Assembly: GCA_005116835.1 (NCBI GenBank) | Contig: SWDM01000024.1 | Span: forward strand, 1-64,000 | Source of the DNA: Nitrospira sp. | Lineage (GTDB): Bacteria; Nitrospirota; Nitrospiria; Nitrospirales; Nitrospiraceae | Length of the DNA stretch: 64,000 nucleotides | Reading direction: 5' to 3' | Shown: piece after piece, positions 33,843 through 42,833 of the stretch | Layout: the number at the start of each line of letters is the position of its first letter | Numbering within the stretch: the first letter of the stretch is position 1 | The notes under the pieces: model-generated | What the model was told of the DNA's origin: nothing | Database searches by the model: none | Seen by the model: only the letters and a program-made list of their open reading frames with translations | Made by a program: the position numbers and the translations under genes

Positions 33843-36203
33843 TTACAGCCAGTTGTTCAGCAACAGAAACGCCGACCAGTAGGCCGGATGTTCATAGACA
33901 CGATCCGCCAAGAGTTTCTGCTGCGCAGACTGCAATGCTTGTGCCTTCGACAGTTTGGGATTTCGTAATTGCCGGTAGAATTCAGAGACCAAAGCCGCGG
34001 AGGCTTCATCGTTGATGAACCAGAGTGTAGCTAACGCGCTTCGCGCACCAGACTTGATGGCGACGCCGGCAAGACCCAAGGCCGCGCGATCATCTCCCAC
34101 TCCCGTTTGACAGGCGCTCAAGGTGAGGAGTTCGAGCGGATCCTCGCGAAACCGGAACAGGCCGATCAATCGATCCAGGGTGCTCATGGTCAGCTTCTCA
34201 TCGAACGTGAGGAGAAACGAGTCGTTTGCGCTAGTCGAGAACATCCCATGCGTGGCGATGTGCAAGATCCCATACCGTCCATCCCGTAACTCCTCTTCTA
34301 ACCGTTGGGCGCGAAAGTCCTGGTTCATCAGTTGATTCGACGAATAGAGCGAGCGAATGGTCTCGACTTCGTCCGCCACGTAGGGGAGGGAAGGAAATCC
34401 CTGCACGGCTTTCGTGAGCCCGGTGGTCAGAACGCGCACCTTCTCCCGGTTCAACGGGCGCGGGTCCGTCAGCGTAAGGCCGGGGGTCAGCGCGACGGCA
34501 TACTTGTTGATGAGAAAGGTCGAGCCGTCGTGAAGCGCCGCCATAGGGATGGTCCGGAGCGCGCTGTCAGGCACAAATACCAAGGTTGCAATCCGTTGCT
34601 TTGCAAATTCAGATTCCAGAGGACGGATGAGCCAGTCGTACAGCTGTTGCGCATGGGGGAGGTATTCGCGCGTGGTGCGTTTTTCGACCGTGCGGCGAAA
34701 CAACCGGATCTCCTTCGTCAGCGCCTCCGCGCCGACCGGCACCGCGATGCGCATCATGCCTGAGGGCAGGCTCACCAGTAGTTCAAGCCGTGTCGGAAAG
34801 AGAATGGGATAGATGACGGCCGTGTTTGCCACCAGGCTGTCGAACTTGATAAGCCGGGCTTGCAGCGCATCGACGCATTCGTCTTTGAAGTAGTCTCGCA
34901 GCTCGGCGGCCTTATAGGCTTCGATCGCGTCGCGGGCGGCCAAGAGGTATTGCGTGGCTGCAGGCTGCTCTTCAGTCAGCGAGGCTCGTTGGAGGAGTAG
35001 ATCTGCCAGTTCGAAAAACAACGGTCGTATCGGATCCTCATCCAGCCAGGAAGAATGTGCAGCGGTCATGGCAATCGACGGGCGAATGGGTTGCAGGGTG
35101 CCGCTTGCCTGACGGTAGGACGCGATCGCGTCGTCGAGTTTCCCCGTGGCAGCCAACTGCCTTCCGAGTTGCCATTGCCAGCGGTACAACGATTCCGGCG
35201 CATCGACCGATTGGGCGGAAAAGATTGCGCGCCTCGTGAATGACAGAGCTTCATCCAACCGCTGCTCCGACTCATACAAATGGCCGAGATGACCGAGGGC
35301 GAACGAGAGGGTACGAGTATCACCGAGCTGCTCGGCCAGGCTTGCCGATTCCTGCATCGCTCCAGCCGCGCGAAGGACGAGCGGGGCATGGAGGTCGGGG
35401 AGGGAGGAGAGCAGGCGACGATAGAGCAGACCGATATTCATCAGTCCGATGGCTTTCTCCCGAGAAGGCGGCAAGACATCGACTTGTTCAAGGGCTTGGT
35501 CTATCCACATGCGACTGGCCATCGGGCGATTAAGCTGTATATTTGTTCGCGCCGCATTCAACCGCGCATGCAGCGCGACAAGGGGGAGTCCTGCCTGCTG
35601 CGCGAGCTGGATAGTATCGGTAAAGGCGGCGAGGGCTTCATCGTGGTGGTTTTGGAGGGCATGGAGAATGCCGAGATCGTTCAAGAGCGTCGCGGTAAGA
35701 GCTGGGGACACAGAGCGGTTGGCGAGCTCACGGGCCTGCGTCAAATGTGTCGAGGCCGCATCCAGTTGTCGCGCCGTCAGATAGGTATGGCCCAGTTGCG
35801 CCAAGACCGTGGCTCGCCACAGAGCATCCGGTTCCTTCTGCGCAAGGGTCGAGGCGAGTTCGAGCAATTGGAGTGCTTGTCTGGTCTGGCCGAGCGATTC
35901 AGCCGCTCGCGCTGCGGCGACAAGGGCCTGGCTCTGTTGATGGACCTGGCCCTGTGCGTCGTACTGCCGCGCGGCCTCCTTCCATTTTCCCAGCGCGTCT
36001 TCGTACGAGCCACGCTGAAACGCCTGCGTGCCTTGTGCCATCGTTTCATCAGCGACGGAAGGTGGGGCGGAGGCTGAAGTCGCCATGGAGGGGATCAGGA
36101 CGGCCGCGCAGAGCAACAGGCAGGCGAGGTGGATAGGCTGAAGGGGTTCAGGCTGAAGGCTGAAGGCTAAAGGCCGAAATTTGAGGACCAACGTTCTAAG
36201 CAT
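33843..36203 (-). CDS. exported TPR-CHAT protein (caspase-like)
   Basis: 786 residues. A hydrophobic leader (LACLLLCAAVLIPSMATSA) suggests export; the first residues (FRPLAFSLQPEPLQP) are translation of a GGCTGAA repeat. Residues about 55-420 are tetratricopeptide-like repeats. The C-terminal CHAT domain (about 500-786) has the caspase-type dyad His (ILHIATHGMF) and Cys (LLTLSACQTGVGDDRA) and ends with the typical HPAYWSAFLLLNNW. CHAT proteases cleave specific partners in other systems. The neighbouring TpsA adhesin, DUF928 protein and subtilisin are obvious candidate partners, but no substrate is shown. Confidence 0.93.
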   Translation of the reverse strand: MLRTLVLKFRPLAFSLQPEPLQPIHLACLLLCAAVLIPSMATSASAPPSVADETMAQGTQAFQRGSYEDALGKWKEAARQYDAQGQVHQQSQALVAAARAAESLGQTRQALQLLELASTLAQKEPDALWRATVLAQLGHTYLTARQLDAASTHLTQARELANRSVSPALTATLLNDLGILHALQNHHDEALAAFTDTIQLAQQAGLPLVALHARLNAARTNIQLNRPMASRMWIDQALEQVDVLPPSREKAIGLMNIGLLYRRLLSSLPDLHAPLVLRAAGAMQESASLAEQLGDTRTLSFALGHLGHLYESEQRLDEALSFTRRAIFSAQSVDAPESLYRWQWQLGRQLAATGKLDDAIASYRQASGTLQPIRPSIAMTAAHSSWLDEDPIRPLFFELADLLLQRASLTEEQPAATQYLLAARDAIEAYKAAELRDYFKDECVDALQARLIKFDSLVANTAVIYPILFPTRLELLVSLPSGMMRIAVPVGAEALTKEIRLFRRTVEKRTTREYLPHAQQLYDWLIRPLESEFAKQRIATLVFVPDSALRTIPMAALHDGSTFLINKYAVALTPGLTLTDPRPLNREKVRVLTTGLTKAVQGFPSLPYVADEVETIRSLYSSNQLMNQDFRAQRLEEELRDGRYGILHIATHGMFSTSANDSFLLTFDEKLTMSTLDRLIGLFRFREDPLELLTLSACQTGVGDDRAALGLAGVAIKSGARSALATLWFINDEASAALVSEFYRQLRNPKLSKAQALQSAQQKLLADRVYEHPAYWSAFLLLNNWL

Positions 36204-36262
36204 TTCAGCCTCTTTCCCCCTGAACCCCTTAACCCCTGAATGCCTTCAGCCTATTTGCCTGC
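36130..36262. repeat. GGCTGAA heptamer block between CHAT and TpsB genes
   Basis: GGCTGAA units at 36135-36175 lie inside the first codons of the CHAT gene, with the facing TTCAGCC arm at 36205-36255. The repeat therefore shapes the N-terminus of the CHAT protein. Confidence 0.75.
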
Positions 36263-36268
36263 GCTGCG

Positions 36269-38002
36269 CTACAGAACCTGCACCACCAACTGCAAATGTA
36301 TCCCGTGGTCTTGCAAATTGCCTGGTGGGTGGAGGACATGATTTAACGGCAGCCCCCAGTAGAGTTCAAAATGCGCCCGATCGCGCGGCAGAATATGCCA
36401 ACGGAGGCCCAGCCCGACGCTGGCCAAGGTCTGAGGATCGGGCGTGATGCCCTTTGCATTCCATGCTCGTCCAAGATCCACAAATTGGGCAAACTGCAAG
36501 AGTGGTTCCCCTGTGACGTAACTCATCAAAGGAAATCGCGATTCAACCGAGGCCAGGAATGCGTTGTCACGGATGAGCGAACTCTCGCGATAGCCGCGGA
36601 CACTGAACCGTCCCCCGACAGGAACCTGCTCAAGTGGAAAGAGTCGATCGTTGGCGAGTTGAAGGCTCATTTGCCCCAGGAGCTGCATGCCCCACCAGTC
36701 GTCAAACCGCCGGACCGCCTGGACTTGCCCCAACCAGGAGAAGAACTGTCCGTCCGGCAACGGGCCGGCGTTGTTGGTGGCGCTCAGGACGTCCAGTCCG
36801 ACGGAAAAGCGGGACCGCGCCGCGATCACCGTGGTCGATGTGCGATGGGTGTACTCCTGCACGAAGCGCAGTGCGCTCACGTTGCTGACCCCGGTGCCGG
36901 ACGAGCCGGGAATGAAGAGTGACGGAACACCTGGCAGGTCGAACACCGATGTCACTTTGCTGTACAAATGTTCGCCGGTGAGCGCGATGGCAAACTCATC
37001 AGACACTGTCCGATAGATCGGCTGGCGAAGGGTGAAGCCGATGATTTCCGACTCCCCATTCAAATTGAGGAAACGAAAGGGGTTCTCCACCACGAGGAAG
37101 TCGTTTCGCCGGTAGGAGGCGATGAAGGTCGTGTCGTATCGATTCAAGGGGAGTGAATAGGAGGTAGAGATGATCGGATTGACACCCCGAGACTGGCCAT
37201 AGCTGAAGCTGAACGCATCACCATTGCCGGTCACATTCTGATGGGCGATCGTGGCGAGTCCCCGCTCAGCGCCGACCACGGGTGTCTGATAGTTGTTGAA
37301 GTCCAACCAGGCTTTCCAGGGACTAGCCTCTTTCACCTTGACCTGCATGATGCTCTCGCCGCGTCTGTCGCCCGGGCGCAGCTCGGCGTTGATCTGTTCG
37401 ATGCGCGGATCTTGCCGGAGCAACTGCAACCGTTCTTGCAGCGGTTCCAACCGCAGTGGCTGCTGTGCGCCCCGTTCGATCCGATCGCGCAAGTAATCGG
37501 CACGGAACCAGCCCTGTCCCTCCACGTCGATTTTAGTCAAGGCGCCTTCGACGATCTGAATGGTGATGACGCCTGCCATCACGTCCTGATCGGGAATGAT
37601 TGCGCCTGAAGAGATGTAGCCCCTATTCACATACAGGAGGGTCAGTGCGAGACGAAGCCGTTCGAGATCTTCGGCCGTGATGATCCGGTTCGTGTAGGGA
37701 GCGGTGACCTCGGCTAGTTCTGCATCGGTGAAGACCGTACTGCCGGTCACATGAATAGATTTGGCGAAGACCTGGATCTGGCCCAGCGGTTTCTTGCCTT
37801 CTCCCTCCGGCGGTACTGGGACCACGGGAAGGGTAGGGAGGGGCACAGGGGGCGGGGGCTTGAATTCTTTTTTGAGCGGAGCAGGCGGCTCTCCTGATCG
37901 CCCGGTCGGGTCGAAGCTCGGAGGCAGAGCCTGCTGTGCGTAGACGGAAGTTCCTGACAACAGGGTCAGCATGGCGCCCCCAAACAGCGTGAACCATCGC
38001 AC
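36269..38002 (-). CDS. TpsB-type outer-membrane transporter (ShlB/FhaC family)
   Basis: 577 residues if started at GTG 38002 (MRWFTLFGGAMLTLLSGTSVYA signal); the frame continues upstream into repeat sequence and so the start is uncertain. A Pro-rich segment leads to two POTRA domains (about 70-220, IHVTGSTVFTDAELAEVTAP, YVNRGYISSGAIIPDQ). A 16-strand barrel follows, with the signature GGRFSVRGYRES of the L6 loop. TpsB proteins recognise the TPS domain of a partner and pass it across the outer membrane. The partner TpsA is encoded 115 bp upstream on the same strand. Confidence 0.94.
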   Translation of the reverse strand: MRWFTLFGGAMLTLLSGTSVYAQQALPPSFDPTGRSGEPPAPLKKEFKPPPPVPLPTLPVVPVPPEGEGKKPLGQIQVFAKSIHVTGSTVFTDAELAEVTAPYTNRIITAEDLERLRLALTLLYVNRGYISSGAIIPDQDVMAGVITIQIVEGALTKIDVEGQGWFRADYLRDRIERGAQQPLRLEPLQERLQLLRQDPRIEQINAELRPGDRRGESIMQVKVKEASPWKAWLDFNNYQTPVVGAERGLATIAHQNVTGNGDAFSFSYGQSRGVNPIISTSYSLPLNRYDTTFIASYRRNDFLVVENPFRFLNLNGESEIIGFTLRQPIYRTVSDEFAIALTGEHLYSKVTSVFDLPGVPSLFIPGSSGTGVSNVSALRFVQEYTHRTSTTVIAARSRFSVGLDVLSATNNAGPLPDGQFFSWLGQVQAVRRFDDWWGMQLLGQMSLQLANDRLFPLEQVPVGGRFSVRGYRESSLIRDNAFLASVESRFPLMSYVTGEPLLQFAQFVDLGRAWNAKGITPDPQTLASVGLGLRWHILPRDRAHFELYWGLPLNHVLHPPGNLQDHGIHLQLVVQVL

Positions 38003-38117
38003 TCCAAAGAATCGTGAAATGTGAAATGTGAAACGTGAAACGCAGGACTGACTAGTGTTCTTCCTCCGAAGCCTTTCACCTTTCACGTCTCACATCTCAC
38101 GAATCGCTGGGGGGCTT

Positions 38118-41100
38118 TTATGAGTGGCACTCGGTTGCCTCACTATCGGCAAAGTTCGCCATTAAGAACCGGGCTGGGGTCAATCGACGGAGCGACAGGA
38201 TCTGTGTATCAGCCTCTCGCCCCTCACGCCTCATCCCTAACCCTTCACCGGTGCCCAGCCTCTCACCTTCAGCCTTTACCCCTTCAGCCTTAACCTCTAG
38301 CCCCGTGCCTGCGGCATAGAGCGGGCTCGTCAGCCAGCCTCCTGGATCGGCCGGCAATTGCTCACGTCCGGCGACGACGAAACTACTGGCTTGCCCGTTG
38401 ACCAAGGCTGCGCAACGCTGCGTCACGAGGCTCTGGGCCTGATTGGTCTTCGAGGCCAAGGGGCCCAGGCTTCCGCTCAAATTGGAGGTGGGACTCTGGA
38501 TCGTCACCGTGCCGTTCAAGCCGAACCGTGACGAAGCGCTCACGAGGCTGCTGGAATCGGCCAAGAAGAGGGGAGTCGTGATCGTGATATTTCCCCCGGT
38601 GCCCTGGATCGCCTGGGCTAGGATCTGGCTGTTGTTCTGAAGGACCACGAGATTCGGGTCAATGTTGATGTCCCCACCACCGCCCGTTCCGTCAAGCACC
38701 GAGGTGCTGATCGTGCTGTTATCCAACCGGACCAGGTCCACCGCGCGGATGTCAATCTTTCCGCCGCTCGCCTGGTTGGCCTGCGTGGTGATCGAGCTGT
38801 TCTGCAGGATGAGTTGGTCCCCGGCGTTGATCGAGATATCGCCCGCGTTGCCGGGTCCGGTGCTGCTGGCGGAAATCGTTGCATCGTTTGTCAGGGTAAC
38901 AGATTGACCGGCAGTAACGTTGATGTTGCCGCCATTCCCGGAACCGGCCGTGGTGCTACGTAGCGCCGTCCCGGTTCCAGACAGAGTGGCCTGATTCCCC
39001 GCGTTCAATGTCACGGCACCACCATTCCCGCTGGCCGCACCGACGCTGCTGCTTTCCATGGTTGAACCGCCGGAGAGCACAATTGAATCCGTGGCGTTTG
39101 CAACGATGGATCCCGCGTTCCCACTACTGAACAGAGTGTTTGTCAAAACGCGACTCCCATTGGAGAGAGAGAGAGATCCGGCGGTCGCATTCAGGCTAAT
39201 TGAGCCGCCATCAAGCTCGACGTTAGTACGGCTCGATAGCAACCCCTGGTCGAGCGCGATGTTGGAGGCGCGCAGGTTGATCGCGGGCCGATTTGCGGTC
39301 CCTCCGAACGCTCGAACAACGCCGTTCGTGGATACGGTGATAGACTCTGTTGCTTCGAGGGTAACTCTTCCGGCTCCCGTGCCGGTGCTCGAACTGAACA
39401 CTTCAGCACCGTTTGTCACGAGAATCTCTCTGGCCTGGATCACGATGTCGCCCTGACCTCCCGATCCCTCCTGTATATTTGCGACAACGACAGGAACCCC
39501 AGGATCGAACGGTTCAGAGATCGTGATTGTCTCGGTGGCGTTCAGGGTAATGGTACCGGTTGAACCAGACTGACTGCTTCCCGTACTGATGGCTCCACGA
39601 CGAATGGTGAAGTTTTCTCCGATGATGATGATATCTCCAGCGACAGTCGAAGTACTCGTGGTAGTTCCGATGGACCCGCCATCTTCTACCAGGAGGGTTC
39701 GTGCATAGATATCGAGCTCTCCACTGCCGCCTCCGTCGAGCAGACCAGAAGCAGAAGACGATATTGCGGCGCCAACCCCGAAGATCTCATCAATCCCTGA
39801 GACCGAGAGCAGATTCGAAGCCTCGACCGTGATGCGTCCCGCTGCACCAGTCCCTTGCGAGAATGTAACCAGGAATGCGGAGTTCTCGATAGCCACATTG
39901 GGTGCTATAACGCTAAGATCGCCACTCTTTCCACTGCCGACAGTATCGCTAAAAATTCTACTCTCAGTGAATACATCAAGGCTGCCCCCCGTCAGGTGGA
40001 TAGACTCTGTGGCGGTAACGCTTATATCGCCTCCTTGGCCGGAACCTCTGGCTTCCAGGGTGATGGGATCTATTTCTCCGCTCAGGCTGTGGATTAGCCC
40101 GCCGTTCGTAAGTGCCACGTTGTTACCGGTCACGGATAAATCTCCTCCTCGTCCTGATCCCGTGGCGGCACTAACGAGTGAGCCGCCTCCATCCAGAGAA
40201 ACCATTGGTGCGTCAATAGTCGCACTACCGCCTGCCCCGCTCGATGAGGTGGTGGTGAATACACCGCTGGTCACAAATCCATCTTGGTTGGGTATTCCAA
40301 CCAGGGTAAACGTGCTATCGAACCCTGAAATGGTCACCGACTCCGTGCCGTTGATGGTGATAGCACCGCCAGCCCCAGTACCATTCGCAATGCTGGCGAC
40401 CTGACCACCATTGAGGAACGCAACAGTTTGGCCGGTGATTGAGACGTCGCCGCCTAGACCTTCGCCGGTTGAGGTGCTCCTGACAGAGGCTCCATATATT
40501 TGGATACTTCCTGCGGCGACCTGGACATCGGCGCCACGCTCAATACCAGAAGTCGCGGTGACGATCGCGCTACCTGCGCTGAGAGCGACAGTGTCCGGCG
40601 CTCCAACGCTCTCCGCAGTGGTGAGCACCGTGTCGTTCACGCTCAAGACGAATTGGCCTCCGCGAATCGAGATGGTGTTAGCTCCGCTGACATCTATAGT
40701 GGAATCGGGCGCGAGATGGGCGGAGCCGTAGGAGGTGAAGGATTCACCGTTGATGTTCGGCACCGATTGCAGGCCAGTCACAAGAAATTCTCCGGGAGAG
40801 GCTGTGACGGCTAGATTGATCTCGCCATTGGGTGAGGATAATTTCCCTCCGGTAACGGTAACCCCATCTGATACCGAGGCTGGATCGCCTGTGTCTGGAT
40901 CAGTATAAGTAAAGCTCCGATTGCCCCCGACGAGCGACAGACCTGTCCCGTTTGCCACGGTAAGTTGACTGCCTTGCACCGAGATGGCGGCTGGATTTGA
41001 GCCTAAAAATCCGTAGGCATCCACCGAGGCAGTGCTGAGCAGTGCGACTTGTGTCCCAGGCAGTGCCTCGAAGCGGACTCCGTCGCTGAGCCGTAGGTAG

Positions 41101-41573
41101 TCTGCTGTGGTGAAGTTCACAGAGCCACCAACGTTAAGGACGGCGTTCGGACCGAAGACAATCCCGTTGGGATTCATGAGAAAGAGGTTGGCACCGGGAT
41201 AGTCGCGGATGCTATCGATGATACCGAAGATGCTGGAAGGGTTCTGGCCGGTGACGCGACCGAGAATGTTGCCAATCGTGGCGTCGGGACTGCCCGTGGT
41301 TGTTTGAAACCGAGCGGTTTCCGACGCAGTGAGGCTAAAATCGCCGAAGCTGTGAAAGAGGTTCGAGCCAGCTGGGGTACCATGCGTGATTTCATAGACG
41401 TTCCCGACCTGGTTCACCTGCGTACCGAGACTTCCGGGACCGATTGTCTGGGTGACTTGGGCGAGAACACTGCCAGTGCTAATCTGGAGCAAGAGACCGA
41501 GACAGACGATGACCGGGGCGGCAAGGGAGTATGCGAGACGGGAATGACTTAGTAGCATGTGCCGTCTTGTCAT
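38118..41573 (-). CDS. TpsA-type filamentous haemagglutinin-like adhesin
   Basis: 1151 residues from ATG 41573 (GGGAGG 9 nt upstream). The signal peptide (YSLAAPVIVCLGLLLQISTG) is followed by the TPS secretion domain (about 40-290) with NLFHSFGDFSL, the NPNGI(V) motif in LFLMNPNGIVFG, and VNFTTADYLRLS. A long right-handed beta helix of Gly-, Ser-, Thr- and Asn-rich repeats then runs to about residue 1090. The last 60 residues contain LEVKAEGVKAEGERLGTG, a repeat-derived insertion, ahead of the original-looking end. It is exported by the TpsB next door. A C12 tract lies upstream (41690-41701). Confidence 0.94.
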   Translation of the reverse strand: MTRRHMLLSHSRLAYSLAAPVIVCLGLLLQISTGSVLAQVTQTIGPGSLGTQVNQVGNVYEITHGTPAGSNLFHSFGDFSLTASETARFQTTTGSPDATIGNILGRVTGQNPSSIFGIIDSIRDYPGANLFLMNPNGIVFGPNAVLNVGGSVNFTTADYLRLSDGVRFEALPGTQVALLSTASVDAYGFLGSNPAAISVQGSQLTVANGTGLSLVGGNRSFTYTDPDTGDPASVSDGVTVTGGKLSSPNGEINLAVTASPGEFLVTGLQSVPNINGESFTSYGSAHLAPDSTIDVSGANTISIRGGQFVLSVNDTVLTTAESVGAPDTVALSAGSAIVTATSGIERGADVQVAAGSIQIYGASVRSTSTGEGLGGDVSITGQTVAFLNGGQVASIANGTGAGGAITINGTESVTISGFDSTFTLVGIPNQDGFVTSGVFTTTSSSGAGGSATIDAPMVSLDGGGSLVSAATGSGRGGDLSVTGNNVALTNGGLIHSLSGEIDPITLEARGSGQGGDISVTATESIHLTGGSLDVFTESRIFSDTVGSGKSGDLSVIAPNVAIENSAFLVTFSQGTGAAGRITVEASNLLSVSGIDEIFGVGAAISSSASGLLDGGGSGELDIYARTLLVEDGGSIGTTTSTSTVAGDIIIIGENFTIRRGAISTGSSQSGSTGTITLNATETITISEPFDPGVPVVVANIQEGSGGQGDIVIQAREILVTNGAEVFSSSTGTGAGRVTLEATESITVSTNGVVRAFGGTANRPAINLRASNIALDQGLLSSRTNVELDGGSISLNATAGSLSLSNGSRVLTNTLFSSGNAGSIVANATDSIVLSGGSTMESSSVGAASGNGGAVTLNAGNQATLSGTGTALRSTTAGSGNGGNINVTAGQSVTLTNDATISASSTGPGNAGDISINAGDQLILQNSSITTQANQASGGKIDIRAVDLVRLDNSTISTSVLDGTGGGGDINIDPNLVVLQNNSQILAQAIQGTGGNITITTPLFLADSSSLVSASSRFGLNGTVTIQSPTSNLSGSLGPLASKTNQAQSLVTQRCAALVNGQASSFVVAGREQLPADPGGWLTSPLYAAGTGLEVKAEGVKAEGERLGTGEGLGMRREGREADTQILSLRRLTPARFLMANFADSEATECHS
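38213..38303. repeat. repeat block inside the tpsA 3' end
   Basis: Units such as TCACGCC, TCAGCCT and ACCCCTT (plus-strand sense) form a heptamer repeat that is translated in frame as EVKAEGVKAEGERLGTGEGL on the minus strand. Confidence 0.75.
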
Positions 41574-41689
41574 GATGAATCCTCCCGGCTGTCTGGTCTT
41601 GAGGGTCCGATTGTGTTCTCCACGAGATTTGAAACGCAATGGCTGTCCCCTAAGGATTGAATTCTTCGTTCGCCACTCCGCTCATCAGA

Positions 41690-41701
41690 CCCCCCCCCCC
41701 C
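41690..41701 (-). promoter_or_regulatory. C12/G12 homopolymer tract upstream of tpsA
   Basis: Twelve consecutive C on the plus strand (G12 on the coding strand of tpsA) about 117 bp upstream of the adhesin ATG. In other bacteria, tracts like this in adhesin promoters vary in length by slipped-strand mispairing. No coding sequence spans it. Confidence 0.6.
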
Positions 41702-41843
41702 AGAATTGGCGTGGAACACTTTTGCGGCACGCTCCTACACTATCTGTTACGCACCTCTCGCGTATTTTCTGAGAGCGTAGCAGACACAAAGTTATTGCTC
41801 TACCGCAGCATGTGCAATGGCCAGCTGACCCGCGCACATTGAA

Positions 41844-42803
41844 TTAATTCTTTTGCTGCTTTGTATCGTCCTCTTGTTTCTTGTCACCATCATGTTGTTT
41901 CTTGTCATCACCATCATGCGAGAAGAGATCTCGTGGCGCACGGTGTTTCCCTGGACACATCCGACAACAGGGGATGCAGCCGGAGCCACCACCTGAGCCG
42001 TCCTCGCCGACGACGCTGGGGTCATTGGCGATGGTCTGTCCATAGGCGTCGCCGCCTCCGCCTTGGCCAGTTGGCTCCTGCAACTTGATGTATTGCAGTT
42101 TGAGCTGGTGGTCCGCTGCCTTGAATCCGAACCAGAATTGGCCCTTGAGCTCTCGCTCGTGTGAAAGACTTATGGGCAGGAAGACGAGACTTTGAGTGAA
42201 TAGGGGCAACGGAGTGCCCGCGTCGACAAACGTAAAGGAAGCGCTCGATGCTGTCTTGGCTTGAGCAGAACCTATTGGATTCTCAACCCCTACGTCGGCG
42301 TCCTCCACCCACCCATGCACGCGAAAGGTGGAGAGAGTTGCCCCTGTTCCGTTAGTCTTTACAAGAGAACCGTTGGCTTTTCTATAATACGTGACCGATG
42401 TGCTGCCGGTTGCTGAAGGCCCCGCAGTTAAGATTTTAGAGAAGACGATGTTTGCACAGTTAACGTAGTTTGAGTTCGAAGCGTTGCAAGTTGCCGGCTG
42501 GGTTCCCAGTGGGACAATAAGCGCGTTTTCTATTCTGAGTTCTTCATCGCCGGTGTTATCGATTGCCCTTACCTTGGCTGGTTGGCCATTCAGCCCCCTA
42601 ATAGTAAAAGTAGTATAGTTTCGTCCGGCTCCCGTTCCACTACACTCGCTGAGGATGAACTGAAGCTCGGTGTCGCTGCCGCAGGTTTCGGCAATTGCGC
42701 TTCCATCAACGATGACGCTGATCGCAGCGGTAGAGGTTGAGGGTGAAACAAGCAGCGTCACCATCGCGCAGAAAACAAGCAAGGCTAGAATCGGTGCTTT
42801 CAT
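41844..42803 (-). CDS. exported protein of unknown function with Cys cluster
   Basis: 319 residues with an AAGGAAAAG ribosome-binding site and a signal peptide (ILALLVFCAMVTLLVSPSTS). The mature part is Ser/Thr- and Asn-rich beta-type sequence (FTIRGLNGQPAKVRAIDN, GSTSVTYYRKANG) with scattered Cys. A compact CIPCCRMCPG cluster and a strongly charged Lys/Asp/Gln tail (DGDDKKQHDGDKKQEDD) close it. I do not recognise a family. It starts 30 bp after the stop of the subtilisin gene, so the two are co-transcribed; it might be the protease's inhibitor, substrate or chaperone. Confidence 0.8.
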   Translation of the reverse strand: MKAPILALLVFCAMVTLLVSPSTSTAAISVIVDGSAIAETCGSDTELQFILSECSGTGAGRNYTTFTIRGLNGQPAKVRAIDNTGDEELRIENALIVPLGTQPATCNASNSNYVNCANIVFSKILTAGPSATGSTSVTYYRKANGSLVKTNGTGATLSTFRVHGWVEDADVGVENPIGSAQAKTASSASFTFVDAGTPLPLFTQSLVFLPISLSHERELKGQFWFGFKAADHQLKLQYIKLQEPTGQGGGGDAYGQTIANDPSVVGEDGSGGGSGCIPCCRMCPGKHRAPRDLFSHDGDDKKQHDGDKKQEDDTKQQKN

Positions 42804-42833
42804 AACTTTTCCTTTCTGGTTAGAGGTTTGTCA

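Noticed and set aside
41750-41850. Sigma-54 promoter upstream of tpsA (ggccattgcacatgc on the minus strand)
   Set aside because: The spacing between GG and GC is 11, not 10, and no GAATC palindromes lie upstream.
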